Shown here one piece after another: positions 37,941 to 46,813 of a stretch of DNA of 64,000 nt. The first letter of the stretch is position 1. The number at the start of each line of letters is the position of its first letter. Under the pieces are notes generated by a model, which did not search any database, was not told the origin of the DNA, and was given only the letters and a program-made list of their open reading frames with translations. The position numbers and the translations under genes are program-made. The stretch spans positions 3,095,501-3,159,500 of the forward strand of contig NZ_CP119075.1 in the NCBI RefSeq assembly GCF_029023725.1, in the 5' to 3' direction. Source of the stretch: Synoicihabitans lomoniglobus. GTDB lineage: Bacteria > Verrucomicrobiota > Verrucomicrobiia > Opitutales > Opitutaceae.

Positions 37941-38969
37941 ATGCAAGCGCTTTCTCTGCTCGAACCCGGCATCCTTCGCACCGTCACCGTGCCCGACACC
38001 CTCGCTCCCGGCCCGGGTGAAGTCTTGATCCGCGTTCATCGCGTCGGCGTCTGTGGCACTGACCTCCATGCCTTTAAGGGTCACCAACCTTTTTTTAACT
38101 ATCCCCGCATTCTCGGCCACGAGCTCGGAGTGGAGGTTCTCACGATTGGTGCTGACGTGACCAACGTCGCTCCCGGCGATCGTTGTGCGGTCGAACCTTA
38201 TTTAAACTGCGGACGTTGTATCGCCTGCCGATGCGGCAAGCCCAACTGTTGCACCGATCTGAACGTGCTCGGGGTTCACATCGACGGCGGCCACCGCGAA
38301 CAGCTGGTGGTGCCTGCGGCTAAACTCCATCCATCGCGCACGCTATCCTTCGATCAGCTCGCCCTCGTCGAAACCCTCGGCATCGGAGCTCACGCCGTCG
38401 AACGCGCCGCGCTCGTTCCCGGTGAATCCGTCGCCGTGATTGGCACCGGTCCCATCGGCCTCTCCGTCATCCAATTTGCCCTCGCCGCCGAGGCTCGCGT
38501 CATCGCCCTCGACATCAATGCCCCCCGCCTCGCTTTCTGTCGCGAGCGGCTCGGTCTGGTCGCGGACGATCTCATCCACACCCCCGGCATCACCGATGTC
38601 GCTGCTCGCCTCGCCGCGCTCACCGACGGTGACATGCCCACCGCGGTATTCGACGCCACTGGCAATCCCGCTTCCATGGCCGCGGCATTCAGCTACCCCG
38701 CTCATGGCGGCCGTCTCATATTCGTGGGTCTGTTTCGGGGCGACGTCTCGTTCCATGACCCTGATTTCCATCGCCGCGAACTCACCCTGATGAGCAGCCG
38801 CAACGCCCGTCCCGACGACTTTCGTCGCATCCTCAAATTAATCGAGTCCGGCCGCATCGACACCACCCCCTGGATCACTCACCGAGCTCATCTCACCGCG
38901 GTGCCCGATCACTTCCCCACCTGGGCCGATCCCGCCACCGGCGTGCTCAAAGCAATGATCTCCCTCTAA
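37941..38969 (+). CDS. Zinc-binding alcohol dehydrogenase (MDR family)
   Basis: A 342-aa cytoplasmic medium-chain dehydrogenase. The catalytic zinc site is seen in '[11 protein letters not shown]' and '[10 protein letters not shown]', a structural-zinc lobe in '[17 protein letters not shown]', and the NAD-binding motif in '[20 protein letters not shown]'. Relatives in sugar clusters oxidise or reduce polyols and hexoses (for example L-fucose, L-galactose or sorbitol-type substrates). Its position between GH51 and GH95 genes, with only 11 bases to the latter, suggests it handles a monosaccharide released by that cluster. The particular sugar is not determinable. Confidence 0.87.
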   Translation: MQALSLLEPGILRTVTVPDTLAPGPGEVLIRVHRVGVCGTDLHAFKGHQPFFNYPRILGHELGVEVLTIGADVTNVAPGDRCAVEPYLNCGRCIACRCGKPNCCTDLNVLGVHIDGGHREQLVVPAAKLHPSRTLSFDQLALVETLGIGAHAVERAALVPGESVAVIGTGPIGLSVIQFALAAEARVIALDINAPRLAFCRERLGLVADDLIHTPGITDVAARLAALTDGDMPTAVFDATGNPASMAAAFSYPAHGGRLIFVGLFRGDVSFHDPDFHRRELTLMSSRNARPDDFRRILKLIESGRIDTTPWITHRAHLTAVPDHFPTWADPATGVLKAMISL

Positions 38970-38980
38970 CGCCTTTCCGC

Positions 38981-41302
38981 ATGAAACTCCGCCTCCCTGC
39001 GCTTCTACTATTCCTGCCGCTGCCGTTCACCCTGCCCGCAGCTGAATCCCTCACCCTGCACTACGATCGTCCCGCCACCGAGTGGGTGGAAGCGCTCCCC
39101 GTGGGCAATGGCCGCCTCGGTGCCATGGTCTTCGGCGGCATCCACCAGGAGCGCCTGCAACTCAACGAGGACACGCTCTGGGGCGGCGGCCCCTACGACC
39201 CGGCCAACCCCGAGGCGTTGGCCACCCTGCCCGAGGTGCGCGCCCTCCTTGCCGCTGGTGACCAAACCGCCGCCCAGGATTTGGTGAACGCCAAAATGAT
39301 GGCCCGCCCCCGCAGCCAGATGCCCTATCAGACCGTCGGCGATCTCATGCTGACGTTTTCCGGTGCCGACACCGTTTCCCACTACCGGCGCGAGCTCAAC
39401 CTCGACACCGCCGTTGCCACCACCTCTTACACCACGGGCACGGGTCCGTGGGCCATGAGCTACACCCGCGAGGTCTTCGCCAGCCCGGTCGATCAAGTGA
39501 TTGTCGTGCGCTTAACCGCTCGTCGCGGCGACCGTCCGGCTCAGCTCAACTTCACGATCGGTCTGCAAAGCCCGCAACACGCGACGAGCCGGACCGTTGG
39601 TGCCGATACCCTCGTCTTGCAGGGGCGCAACGGCGGCTCCGCCGGTATCGCAGGAGCGCTCACTTTCCAGGCGCAGGCCAAGGTCACGATCGAGGGCGGC
39701 GACCTGCGCGCCGATGGCCAACAACTCCACATCAGCGGCGCTCACACGGCCACCATCCTCATCGCCGCCGCCACCAGTTTCCGCCACTACGACGACGTGA
39801 GCGGCGACCCGGTCGCCGCCAATGACGCCACGCTCGTCGCCGCGTCAGGCAAATCCTACGACGACTTGCTGGCGGCTCATACCGCCGAGCATCAACGGCT
39901 CTTCCGCCGCGTCACCCTCGATCTCGGCCGCACGCCCGCCGCCGACCGGCCGACCGACGAGCGCGTGCGCCGTTTTGCCGACGGCAACGATCCCGCCCTC
40001 GCTGCGCTCTACTTTCAATACGGCCGCTACTTGCTCATCAGCAGCTCCCGGCCCGGCTCGCAACCCGCCAACCTACAGGGCATTTGGAACGATAGTCTCA
40101 ACCCACCCTGGCAGAGCAAATACACTCTCAACATCAACGCCGAGATGAACTACTGGCCGGCCGAAATCACCAACCTCGCCGAGTTGAGCGAGCCGTTTTT
40201 TGACATGATCAGGGACCTCAGCGAAACCGGCTCCAAGATGGCGCAGGACACCTACGGAGCGTCCGGCTGGGTGGTCCATCACAACACCGACATCTGGCGC
40301 GCCACCGGTCCGATCGACGGCGCCCAATGGGGCATGTGGCCCACCGGCGGCGCTTGGCTGTGCCAACACCTGTGGGAACATTACCAATTCTCCGGCGACC
40401 GCGACTTCCTCGCCCAAGCCTACCCGATCATGAAAGAGGCGGCGCAATTTTTTCTCGATACATTGGTCACCGAACCAACCCACGACTGGCTCGTCACCAG
40501 TCCGTCCGTCTCCCCCGAAAATCCGCACCATGACGGTGTTGCGATCGTGGCCGGACCGACGATGGACGCCCAACTCTTGCGCGACTTGTTCACCGCTTGC
40601 ATCGAGTCCGCCGGCATCCTCGGTGAGGATGCGCATTTTAGCGCGCGACTCGCCGCCGCCCGCGCTCGCCTCGCCCCGTCGCAGATCGGTGCCCAAGGTC
40701 AGTTGCAGGAATGGCTGGAAGATTGGGACGCCGCTGCCCCCGAGCCGCACCATCGCCACGTTTCGCATCTCTACGGTCTCTTCCCCAGCGACCAGATCGA
40801 CGTGATCACCACGCCCGCGCTCGCCGCCGCTGCCCGCCGCTCGCTTGAATTGCGCGGCGACGATGCCACCGGCTGGGCCATCGGCTGGCGCCTCAACCTC
40901 TGGGCACGCCTGCACGAACCCGAGCACGCCATGGGCATCCTCAAACTCCTGCTCCGCCCCGAGCGCACGTATCCAAATCTCTTTGACGCTCACCCGCCGT
41001 TCCAAATCGACGGCAACTTCGGCGGCACCGCCGGCATCGCCGAGATGCTCCTGCAATCCCACGGCGGTCGCATCCAGCTCCTGCCGGCTCTGCCGGCCGC
41101 CTGGCCCACCGGTAGCGTCAGCGGACTGCGCGCCCGCGGCGGCCTGACCGTCGACCTCACGTGGCGTGACGGCCAACTCACCACCGCATGGTTCACCGCC
41201 AACCAAGACGGTCTTTTCCCCATCCGCACCGCCGACGGCCACGTCACCGAGGTCACCCTGCGGGCCGGTGAACGCACCGCCTTCAAACCCGGCCAACCGT
41301 AA
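38981..41302 (+). CDS. GH95-family alpha-L-fucosidase/galactosidase
   Basis: A 773-aa exported enzyme (signal peptide 1-20) of family GH95, whose members hydrolyse alpha-1,2-L-fucosides or alpha-L-galactosides with inversion. The N-terminal beta-sandwich contains '[20 protein letters not shown]' and '[20 protein letters not shown]'. The (alpha/alpha)6 barrel has '[29 protein letters not shown]' split over two conserved blocks, '[21 protein letters not shown]', 'SPSVSPENP' and '[14 protein letters not shown]'. Length and motifs are normal. It follows the dehydrogenase by 11 bases, so the two are cotranscribed. Activity toward L-fucose versus L-galactose (as in xyloglucan or algal glycans) is undecided. 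Confidence 0.9.
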   Translation: MKLRLPALLLFLPLPFTLPAAESLTLHYDRPATEWVEALPVGNGRLGAMVFGGIHQERLQLNEDTLWGGGPYDPANPEALATLPEVRALLAAGDQTAAQDLVNAKMMARPRSQMPYQTVGDLMLTFSGADTVSHYRRELNLDTAVATTSYTTGTGPWAMSYTREVFASPVDQVIVVRLTARRGDRPAQLNFTIGLQSPQHATSRTVGADTLVLQGRNGGSAGIAGALTFQAQAKVTIEGGDLRADGQQLHISGAHTATILIAAATSFRHYDDVSGDPVAANDATLVAASGKSYDDLLAAHTAEHQRLFRRVTLDLGRTPAADRPTDERVRRFADGNDPALAALYFQYGRYLLISSSRPGSQPANLQGIWNDSLNPPWQSKYTLNINAEMNYWPAEITNLAELSEPFFDMIRDLSETGSKMAQDTYGASGWVVHHNTDIWRATGPIDGAQWGMWPTGGAWLCQHLWEHYQFSGDRDFLAQAYPIMKEAAQFFLDTLVTEPTHDWLVTSPSVSPENPHHDGVAIVAGPTMDAQLLRDLFTACIESAGILGEDAHFSARLAAARARLAPSQIGAQGQLQEWLEDWDAAAPEPHHRHVSHLYGLFPSDQIDVITTPALAAAARRSLELRGDDATGWAIGWRLNLWARLHEPEHAMGILKLLLRPERTYPNLFDAHPPFQIDGNFGGTAGIAEMLLQSHGGRIQLLPALPAAWPTGSVSGLRARGGLTVDLTWRDGQLTTAWFTANQDGLFPIRTADGHVTEVTLRAGERTAFKPGQP

Positions 41303-42002
41303 CCTCCCAAGCCCCGCCGAACTCACTCCGTCGCCTCTTCGGCCTCATCCTGATATGGGGAGTGGGTTTCTTCAGCGGACGCTGCCACCTCCCCGCTGGA
41401 TTTACAACGTTCTACGGCGCCACCGCTCGGATGTCGTCATCACCACAACCAGCGATCAAGGCGAGGCAGGGCATGGCGCAAGTTAATCGAACGCACCCTA
41501 CCAGGCACAGGTCTGGTCAGCCTCGGATTGCGGGAGCCCAATGGGGACTTCGCCGGAGTCTGGCAGAACCACGCCCGATTGGGCGGCTTGGCCGTGGAAC
41601 TCTTAGCGGCCAAATTACAACGGAACGAAATGGGGAGTCACCACGCCTCCGACGCCCACTTGGTGGAAGGCACTTGGGTCGACGGAACTTCCCTTGCTCA
41701 ACGCAAAGGCCGTAACGCTCCCAAATAAACCGTCGAAGTCATCTCCATGCGGCGGAGCGCGGGCAACCGCGGCCGGGTTGGAGGATTCCTTTTGCAACGA
41801 TGACGTCGCGCTCGACTTGCAAATTGCGCGGCGCGACCAAGGGCAAACCGGTCTTTCACGTGACCGTCCACGGCTCAGGGCTGGAATTTCGCGCCTCGTC
41901 GCAATATTTAAGGCATTGGATATCTGTTTTTTACCCACGCGACGATCGAATCGAAATCACAAAGCCAACCAAAACTGGCGCGCCAAAAGCTGAGTTACGG
42001 CA
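41303..42002. other. Gap of about 700 bp containing a broken regulator gene
   Basis: There is no intact gene. The first part holds a frameshifted LacI-type C-terminal fragment (41382-41728). The second part (41729-42002) has an open frame from 41800 ('KLRGATKGKPVFHVTVHG' inside) that runs into the next gene in another frame and matches nothing I recognise. Base composition turns A/T-richer toward 42000. Confidence 0.5.
41382..41728 (+). pseudogene. Frameshifted C-terminal remnant of a LacI-family regulator
   Basis: Two reading frames together give the end of a LacI-type sugar regulator of the kind common in Opitutaceae. The first frame reads 'LPPPRWIYNVLRRHRSDVV' then 'ITTTSD' (41382-about 41453). 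The second reads 'LIERTLPGTGLVSLGL', 'FAGVWQNHARLGGLAVELL', 'AAKLQRNEMG' and 'LVEGTWVDGTSL', ending at the TAA at 41726. In intact relatives these segments are contiguous ('RRHRPDVVI...VPGDIGLVSL...AG..QNH..LG..AVDLL...L.RNE.G...LVEG.W..G'). The HTH and most of the sensor are missing, and a frameshift separates the parts. Identification is from remembered family pattern. Confidence 0.5.
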
Positions 42003-42989
42003 ATGCAAATGGCCGCTTCCCCATCATCGCTTAATAAACCCCTCACTCTCACCGTCCGAGTGGGATGCAGGCTCAACCTTTCCGCACCGGCACCAGCATC
42101 CATCCTGTTGGATATCAGACCCGAGGGTTCGAGCGATGCGGTGTTGCGAGAGGACACGCTCTGCACTCGTCCTGAGATCAATCCCGAAAAGGTGGCGCGA
42201 ACGGACGGCCTCGACCTGCTGCGCTTTACCTTGCCCGTGGGTGAAACACAGGTGAGTCACGATGCGATTTTCGAAGTGCCCTTCCGACTCGATCACGACG
42301 GAGCGACCGATTTGCCGGCGATCGCACCGGAAGCCTTGCCCGGCGATGTCATCGATTACGTGCGACCCAGCCGGTTCTGTGAATCAGATCGCTTGGCTGA
42401 TTTCGCCTGGCGCCAGTTCGGCAACGTGCCCACGGGCTGGGAACAGGTCAAAACGGTATGCACGTGGGTGCACGAGCACGTCGAATACCGGTTCGGAGCC
42501 GGGCGCAGCGATCTCACGGCCTGCAACATTTTTGAACAACGCTATGGCGTTTGCCGGGACTTCGCCCACCTCACCATTGCCTTGTGCCGCGCATTGAATG
42601 TGCCCGCGCGCTATGCGTCCGGACACCTGCCGGACATCGGCTACGACGATCCCGGCAGCCCGATGGACTTCCACGCCTACACCGAGGTATATTTGGGCGG
42701 ACGCTGGGTGCCGGTCGATGCCCGCTACAACGTGTCTCGATTCGGTCGCGTGCGGGTGTGCCATGGACTCGATGCCGGCGACTGCGCGTTTCTCACCAGT
42801 TTCGGGACAGTGAATCTAAACCAGTTTCAAGTTTGGGCCTACCAAATCGAAAACGGGACCGGCTCGACCAAAACCCCCGTCGACCTGACCCAGCGGCTTG
42901 ATGGCCAAACAAAGGTATTTCACCGCTTGGCCGACCGACCGCCCGTCCCCACCCCACGCGACACCCCCGCGAATCACGTCGCCGCGTAG
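42003..42989 (+). CDS. Transglutaminase-like cysteine peptidase-fold protein
   Basis: A 328-aa soluble protein with an N-terminal beta domain and a bacterial transglutaminase-like core. The catalytic triad is visible: C184 in 'RYGVCRDFAHLTIAL', His in 'MDFHAYTEVYLGG' and Asp in 'WVPVDARYN'. 'VCTWVHEHVEYRFGAGRSDL' precedes the cysteine as usual. Bacterial members are often peptidases or amidases; the substrate here is unknown. No signal peptide is evident. It is an isolated gene between two noncoding stretches and shows no clear link with the glycan cluster. Confidence 0.85.
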   Translation: MQMAASPSSLNKPLTLTVRVGCRLNLSAPAPASILLDIRPEGSSDAVLREDTLCTRPEINPEKVARTDGLDLLRFTLPVGETQVSHDAIFEVPFRLDHDGATDLPAIAPEALPGDVIDYVRPSRFCESDRLADFAWRQFGNVPTGWEQVKTVCTWVHEHVEYRFGAGRSDLTACNIFEQRYGVCRDFAHLTIALCRALNVPARYASGHLPDIGYDDPGSPMDFHAYTEVYLGGRWVPVDARYNVSRFGRVRVCHGLDAGDCAFLTSFGTVNLNQFQVWAYQIENGTGSTKTPVDLTQRLDGQTKVFHRLADRPPVPTPRDTPANHVAA

Positions 42990-43510
42990 CAACGCCCCCA
43001 CCTCTCGTTCGGCGAGCACACCACGACATCGAACTCGCCGACGTCCCGGTTCACGCCCCGCGCTCGTTTGATCGAATTGAGTTTCCCCATCGAGGGAGTG
43101 AAACCAGTGGTGACGCCCTCTAGCCCGGGTGCTGAAGGCAACCCCGTCGCGCCGTAGCCGGTGGGGCGTAACGCTCCCACCTAACGGTCAATGATCTGAC
43201 ACCGTGCCATCGTCCGGCCTTTGCCCGATCTTGCGTAAGCGTTCCTGCTGCAGGTTCTGTCCGCAGAACGCATTCGCCCCGCCCGTATCTGTTCCCGATT
43301 GCATTACGAATCCGTCATCACGGATTCATGGCCTCCTCCGGGACTTACCATACCTCGTTTTATCTATTGTTAACCACGAATGACTTCGCCCACCCGCTAC
43401 GCATCACATCCCTGATTGGCTCTATTTGAGGCCTGCTGAAAGCGGAACGGTAGTAGAGCTCATTCGTGTTCATTCGTGGTTAAAAACAAACCTGACTTTC
43501 CGTCCCCACT
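42990..43510. other. Intergenic region of about 520 bp with several short inverted repeats
   Basis: There is no supported gene. It contains GGTGGGG...CTCCCACC (43160-43181), a perfect 8-bp hairpin GAATCCGT-CATC-ACGGATTC (43308-43327), and the inverted pair at 43370-43483. The string CGTAACGCTCCCA at 43167-43179 also occurs near 41710-41725. The region looks like an accumulation of small intergenic repeats. Confidence 0.5.
43370..43483. repeat. Inverted repeat TTAACCACGAATGA flanking 86 bp
   Basis: TTAACCACGAATGA (43370-43383) and its exact complement TCATTCGTGGTTAA (43470-43483) face each other 86 bases apart just upstream of the carboxylesterase gene. The right copy is extended by a partial tandem duplicate (CATTCGTGTTCATTCGTGG). 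Confidence 0.6.
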
Positions 43511-45058
43511 ATGAAGAAACTCCTGCTCGCGCTCCTCGTCGCATCGACCGCCTTCGCCGCCGAACCACCCGCGCCCGTCGCCACCCAATCCGGTCTCGTG
43601 CAAGGCGCGACTGAAACCGATCTTACGGTCTACCGTGGCATCCCTTTCGCCGCTCCGCCCGTGGGCGACCTGCGCTGGCAGCCTCCCCAACCCGTCGCGC
43701 CCTGGACCGGGGTGAAGCAGACCACCGACTACGGACCCGATCCCTATCAGGGCGACGGCTCCGGTCATGTCAGCGAGGACTGCCTCTACCTTAACATTTG
43801 GTCTCCCGCCAAATCACCCGACGAAAAAATCCCCGTGCTGGTATGGATTTACGGCGGCGGCTTCTCTTTCGGCGGTAACGCCAATCCCACCCACAACGGC
43901 GAGTTTCTCGCCCGCAAAGGCGTGGTGCTCGTCACCGTGAATTACCGGGTCGGCCCCCTCGGTTTTCTCGCCCACCCCGAGCTCAGTGCTGAGTCACCCC
44001 ACGGCGTTTCCGGCAACTACGGCCTGCTCGACCAGATCGCCGGGCTGAAGTGGATTCAGGACAACATCGCGGCCTTTGGCGGTGATCCTGACAAAGTCAC
44101 GATCTTCGGTGAATCCGCGGGCGGCATCGCCGTGAGCATGCTCTGCGCCTCGCCGCTCGCCGAGGGTCTTTTTCGCGGCGCGATTTCCCAGAGCGGCGGT
44201 TCCTTTGGGCCGACCCGTGAAACCACCTACCCCGGCGAAAACATGCGCACCCTCGCCGACGCCGAAACGGCCGGCGTCGCCTTCGCCTCGCGCGCCGGAG
44301 TCGACTCCATTACCGCCTTCCGCGCCCTCTCGCCCGACCAGCTCCCCGGCGGTTTTGGCAGCGGTGCCGCCTGGCCGATCGTCGACGGCTGGGTCATTCC
44401 CGATGACCAATACACACTTTACGAAGCCGATCGCTACAACGACGTGGACATCCTCGTCGGCTACAACTCCGACGAAGGTCTCAGCTTCTCCCGCGAAAAA
44501 ACGCCCGCCGAATACGAAGCCAATGTGCGCACCCGCTACGGACCCTGGGCTGATCGCCTCCTCGCCGCGTATCCAGCCGGTGAGCACAGTGTGCCCAGGT
44601 CGGCCCGCGACCTTATGCGCGATGCCGCCTTTGGGTGGCAGACTTGGGCCTGGGCTCGCCTGCAAGCCGAGACCGGCGACGCCCACGTTTTCCTCTATTA
44701 TTTCGACCAACACCCCGCCCGTCCCGCCACCGGACCGCAGGCCGACCATGGCATGCCGCACGGTGTCGACGTGCCCTACGTTTTCCAAACGCTCAACCCC
44801 GACGACAAGAATTTAACCATCGGCGACCGGGCCATCTCGGACACCGTTTCGACCTACTGGACCAACTTCGCCAAGCGCGGCGATCCCAACGGTCCCGGCG
44901 TGCCTGCGTGGCCGGAGTTCACTCCCGACGATCAACGCGCCATGCACTTCCACGACACCGCGACTGTCGGTCCGGTGGCCAGCGAAGCCGCCCTCGAAGT
45001 CCTCGATCAATACTTCGCCTGGCGCCGCACCCCGGAAGGTGCCGCGTGGGCAAAGTAA
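43511..45058 (+). CDS. Type-B carboxylesterase/lipase family protein
   Basis: A 515-aa exported alpha/beta hydrolase (signal peptide 1-17). The nucleophile S202 lies in 'FGESAGGIAVSML', with the oxyanion segment 'VLVWIYGGGFSFGG', the family mark 'SEDCLYLNIW', the acid in 'GYNSDEGLSF' and the catalytic His in 'PQADHGMPHGVDVPYVF'. Members hydrolyse a wide range of carboxyl esters; in this polysaccharide-rich neighbourhood removal of acetyl or feruloyl groups is plausible but not shown. It is a single gene convergent with the MFS gene, preceded by the repeat-rich gap. Confidence 0.9.
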   Translation: MKKLLLALLVASTAFAAEPPAPVATQSGLVQGATETDLTVYRGIPFAAPPVGDLRWQPPQPVAPWTGVKQTTDYGPDPYQGDGSGHVSEDCLYLNIWSPAKSPDEKIPVLVWIYGGGFSFGGNANPTHNGEFLARKGVVLVTVNYRVGPLGFLAHPELSAESPHGVSGNYGLLDQIAGLKWIQDNIAAFGGDPDKVTIFGESAGGIAVSMLCASPLAEGLFRGAISQSGGSFGPTRETTYPGENMRTLADAETAGVAFASRAGVDSITAFRALSPDQLPGGFGSGAAWPIVDGWVIPDDQYTLYEADRYNDVDILVGYNSDEGLSFSREKTPAEYEANVRTRYGPWADRLLAAYPAGEHSVPRSARDLMRDAAFGWQTWAWARLQAETGDAHVFLYYFDQHPARPATGPQADHGMPHGVDVPYVFQTLNPDDKNLTIGDRAISDTVSTYWTNFAKRGDPNGPGVPAWPEFTPDDQRAMHFHDTATVGPVASEAALEVLDQYFAWRRTPEGAAWAK

Positions 45059-45190
45059 ACCACCGCATTCAAACCCCTCACGGCTTGGTGTCGCCACCGA
45101 AGGCACACGAAAAACAGAAAACGAGGTCCGGCGGCGGTATACGGCTCACCCGCCCCTTTTCGTATTCCGCTTTGGTTTTGATGAAGGAGG

Positions 45191-46756
45191 CTAACGCCGG
45201 GACGCGACCTCTTTTGCCAGGACCAATCGCCGATAGCCGCCGCAACTGCGATAATACAGGACGAAGCCCAGATAGATCACCGCCAAGGTCACGGGAATGA
45301 CCGAGTCCGCCTTGAGGGTTTTGCGGTCACCGGCGAGGTCCGATTCGATCAGGGCAATCTGATCATTCGTCGGCTCTTCCGCCGCCTTCGCTTCTGCCAG
45401 GGCGCGACCATCGATTGCCGCCACCGGCTCGAAGAACAACCAACCGCTTTTCTCCTGCGCTTGGCTCTCGGCGTAGACTTGTGGCGCGCGCTCGACCAGC
45501 GCTTCACTGGCAAACCGGTCCTTGGCGTAGCCCAGTCCCGGTAGACCGATGAGTCCGCCCGACATCATGCCGAGGCCTCCCATGATGCTCATGGCGATGG
45601 CTCCCGTGCGCGGGAAACGATCACCGCAGATGGCGAGCATCGTCGGCCAGAAAAACGTCTTGCCCACACCATAAATAAGCAGCGCCACCACCGCCCCTCC
45701 GAACGAGGTGATGCCACTGGTGAGATTCAGTCCGATGAATGCAAAGATCGCGCAGACACAGAGCAAACTGACCGGTGACAGCCGCAGATTTTTTTCAATC
45801 CACCCCGCGCAGAATCGCAGCAGGAACATGGTGAGCGAGGTGATCACGAACAGGACTTTGCCTTGCTCGGAGCTCAGGATGTTACCCGTGATATTCTGAA
45901 TCCAACCGTCGGTCCCTAATTCCACCGCGCCCACCAGAATGTGCGTGCCGAAGAGAACGAACAATACCACTGAACCCACGGCAAAACTGGTGATTTTACC
46001 GATCACACCGACGATCACAATACCGCCCACAAACAGCAGCCAGGTGGGAATAGATGGAAAGGTGGCACTGAAGAACAACGCGAGCATAGCCGCCACCACC
46101 ACGCCGCCAAGCAACCCGACATCCTTGAACATCTCTCCCAGTCCCAGCCCGCTTTCGGCCGCTTCTGATTTGGGAAATTTTTGACCAAGGAACATTGCGC
46201 CGTAGATGACCGTGGGCAGCAGGAACATCACGAGTTGCAACTTCCAGGAGACGCCCATGCGATCGTCGAGCAACCAACCCAAGGCCCCGCCCAACACCAG
46301 ACCGAGAGGCCAGGAAGCGTGCAGAATGTTGAGATAGTGCGTGCGGTTCTCCGGGAACAGTCGCGCGACCAGCGGATTGGCCACCGCCTCCAGCGCCCCA
46401 TTGGCGAGAGCAAAGATGAACGTGCCCCAAAACAGATATTTGTAGGCCGTCGCCATACCCATCTCGGGCGCCGCCGTGAGTGTCACAATCGCCGAAAGCG
46501 CATGCAGCACAAATGATACGACAATGAGTTTGCCGTAGCCCAACTTGTCGACGACCAGACCACCGGCAAAAATCCCGAAGCAAAATCCAGTGAGCCCGGC
46601 CCCACTGATCACACCGAGTTGCGTGGCGGAGAAACCGAATTCGGCCCCCCAGTTGTCGAGAATACCGCCGCGAACGGCGAAGCCGACACCCGTGGCAAGA
46701 ATGGCCGTGAAGCCGGCCCAGAGCAAACGTTGGGGGTTAATGGGATTTTCCGACAT
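45191..46756 (-). CDS. MFS transporter, last gene of the oxidation-type operon
   Basis: A 521-aa inner-membrane major facilitator with twelve or more hydrophobic segments. The loop motif '[13 protein letters not shown]' after helix 2 fits the MFS motif-A region, and '[21 protein letters not shown]' and '[18 protein letters not shown]' recall FucP-like sugar-proton symporters. A soluble insertion of about 80 residues (roughly 410-480; '[20 protein letters not shown]', '[13 protein letters not shown]') stands before the last helix, which is unusual for MFS proteins but seen in PVC-group members. It follows the ThuA/dehydrogenase gene by 57 bases and probably imports the sugar or glycoside processed by this operon. 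Confidence 0.85.
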   Translation of the reverse strand: MSENPINPQRLLWAGFTAILATGVGFAVRGGILDNWGAEFGFSATQLGVISGAGLTGFCFGIFAGGLVVDKLGYGKLIVVSFVLHALSAIVTLTAAPEMGMATAYKYLFWGTFIFALANGALEAVANPLVARLFPENRTHYLNILHASWPLGLVLGGALGWLLDDRMGVSWKLQLVMFLLPTVIYGAMFLGQKFPKSEAAESGLGLGEMFKDVGLLGGVVVAAMLALFFSATFPSIPTWLLFVGGIVIVGVIGKITSFAVGSVVLFVLFGTHILVGAVELGTDGWIQNITGNILSSEQGKVLFVITSLTMFLLRFCAGWIEKNLRLSPVSLLCVCAIFAFIGLNLTSGITSFGGAVVALLIYGVGKTFFWPTMLAICGDRFPRTGAIAMSIMGGLGMMSGGLIGLPGLGYAKDRFASEALVERAPQVYAESQAQEKSGWLFFEPVAAIDGRALAEAKAAEEPTNDQIALIESDLAGDRKTLKADSVIPVTLAVIYLGFVLYYRSCGGYRRLVLAKEVASRR

Positions 46757-46813
46757 GGGGTAACGGGAGTTGAGGACGTGAGGAACGAAAACCGCTGCGA
46801 GCCGAAGCCCGCG

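Noticed and set aside
41800..42255. 151-codon frame overlapping the start of the transglutaminase-like gene
   Set aside because: Its second half lies out of frame within a well-supported gene; the first 65 codons might be a relic but nothing is recognisable.
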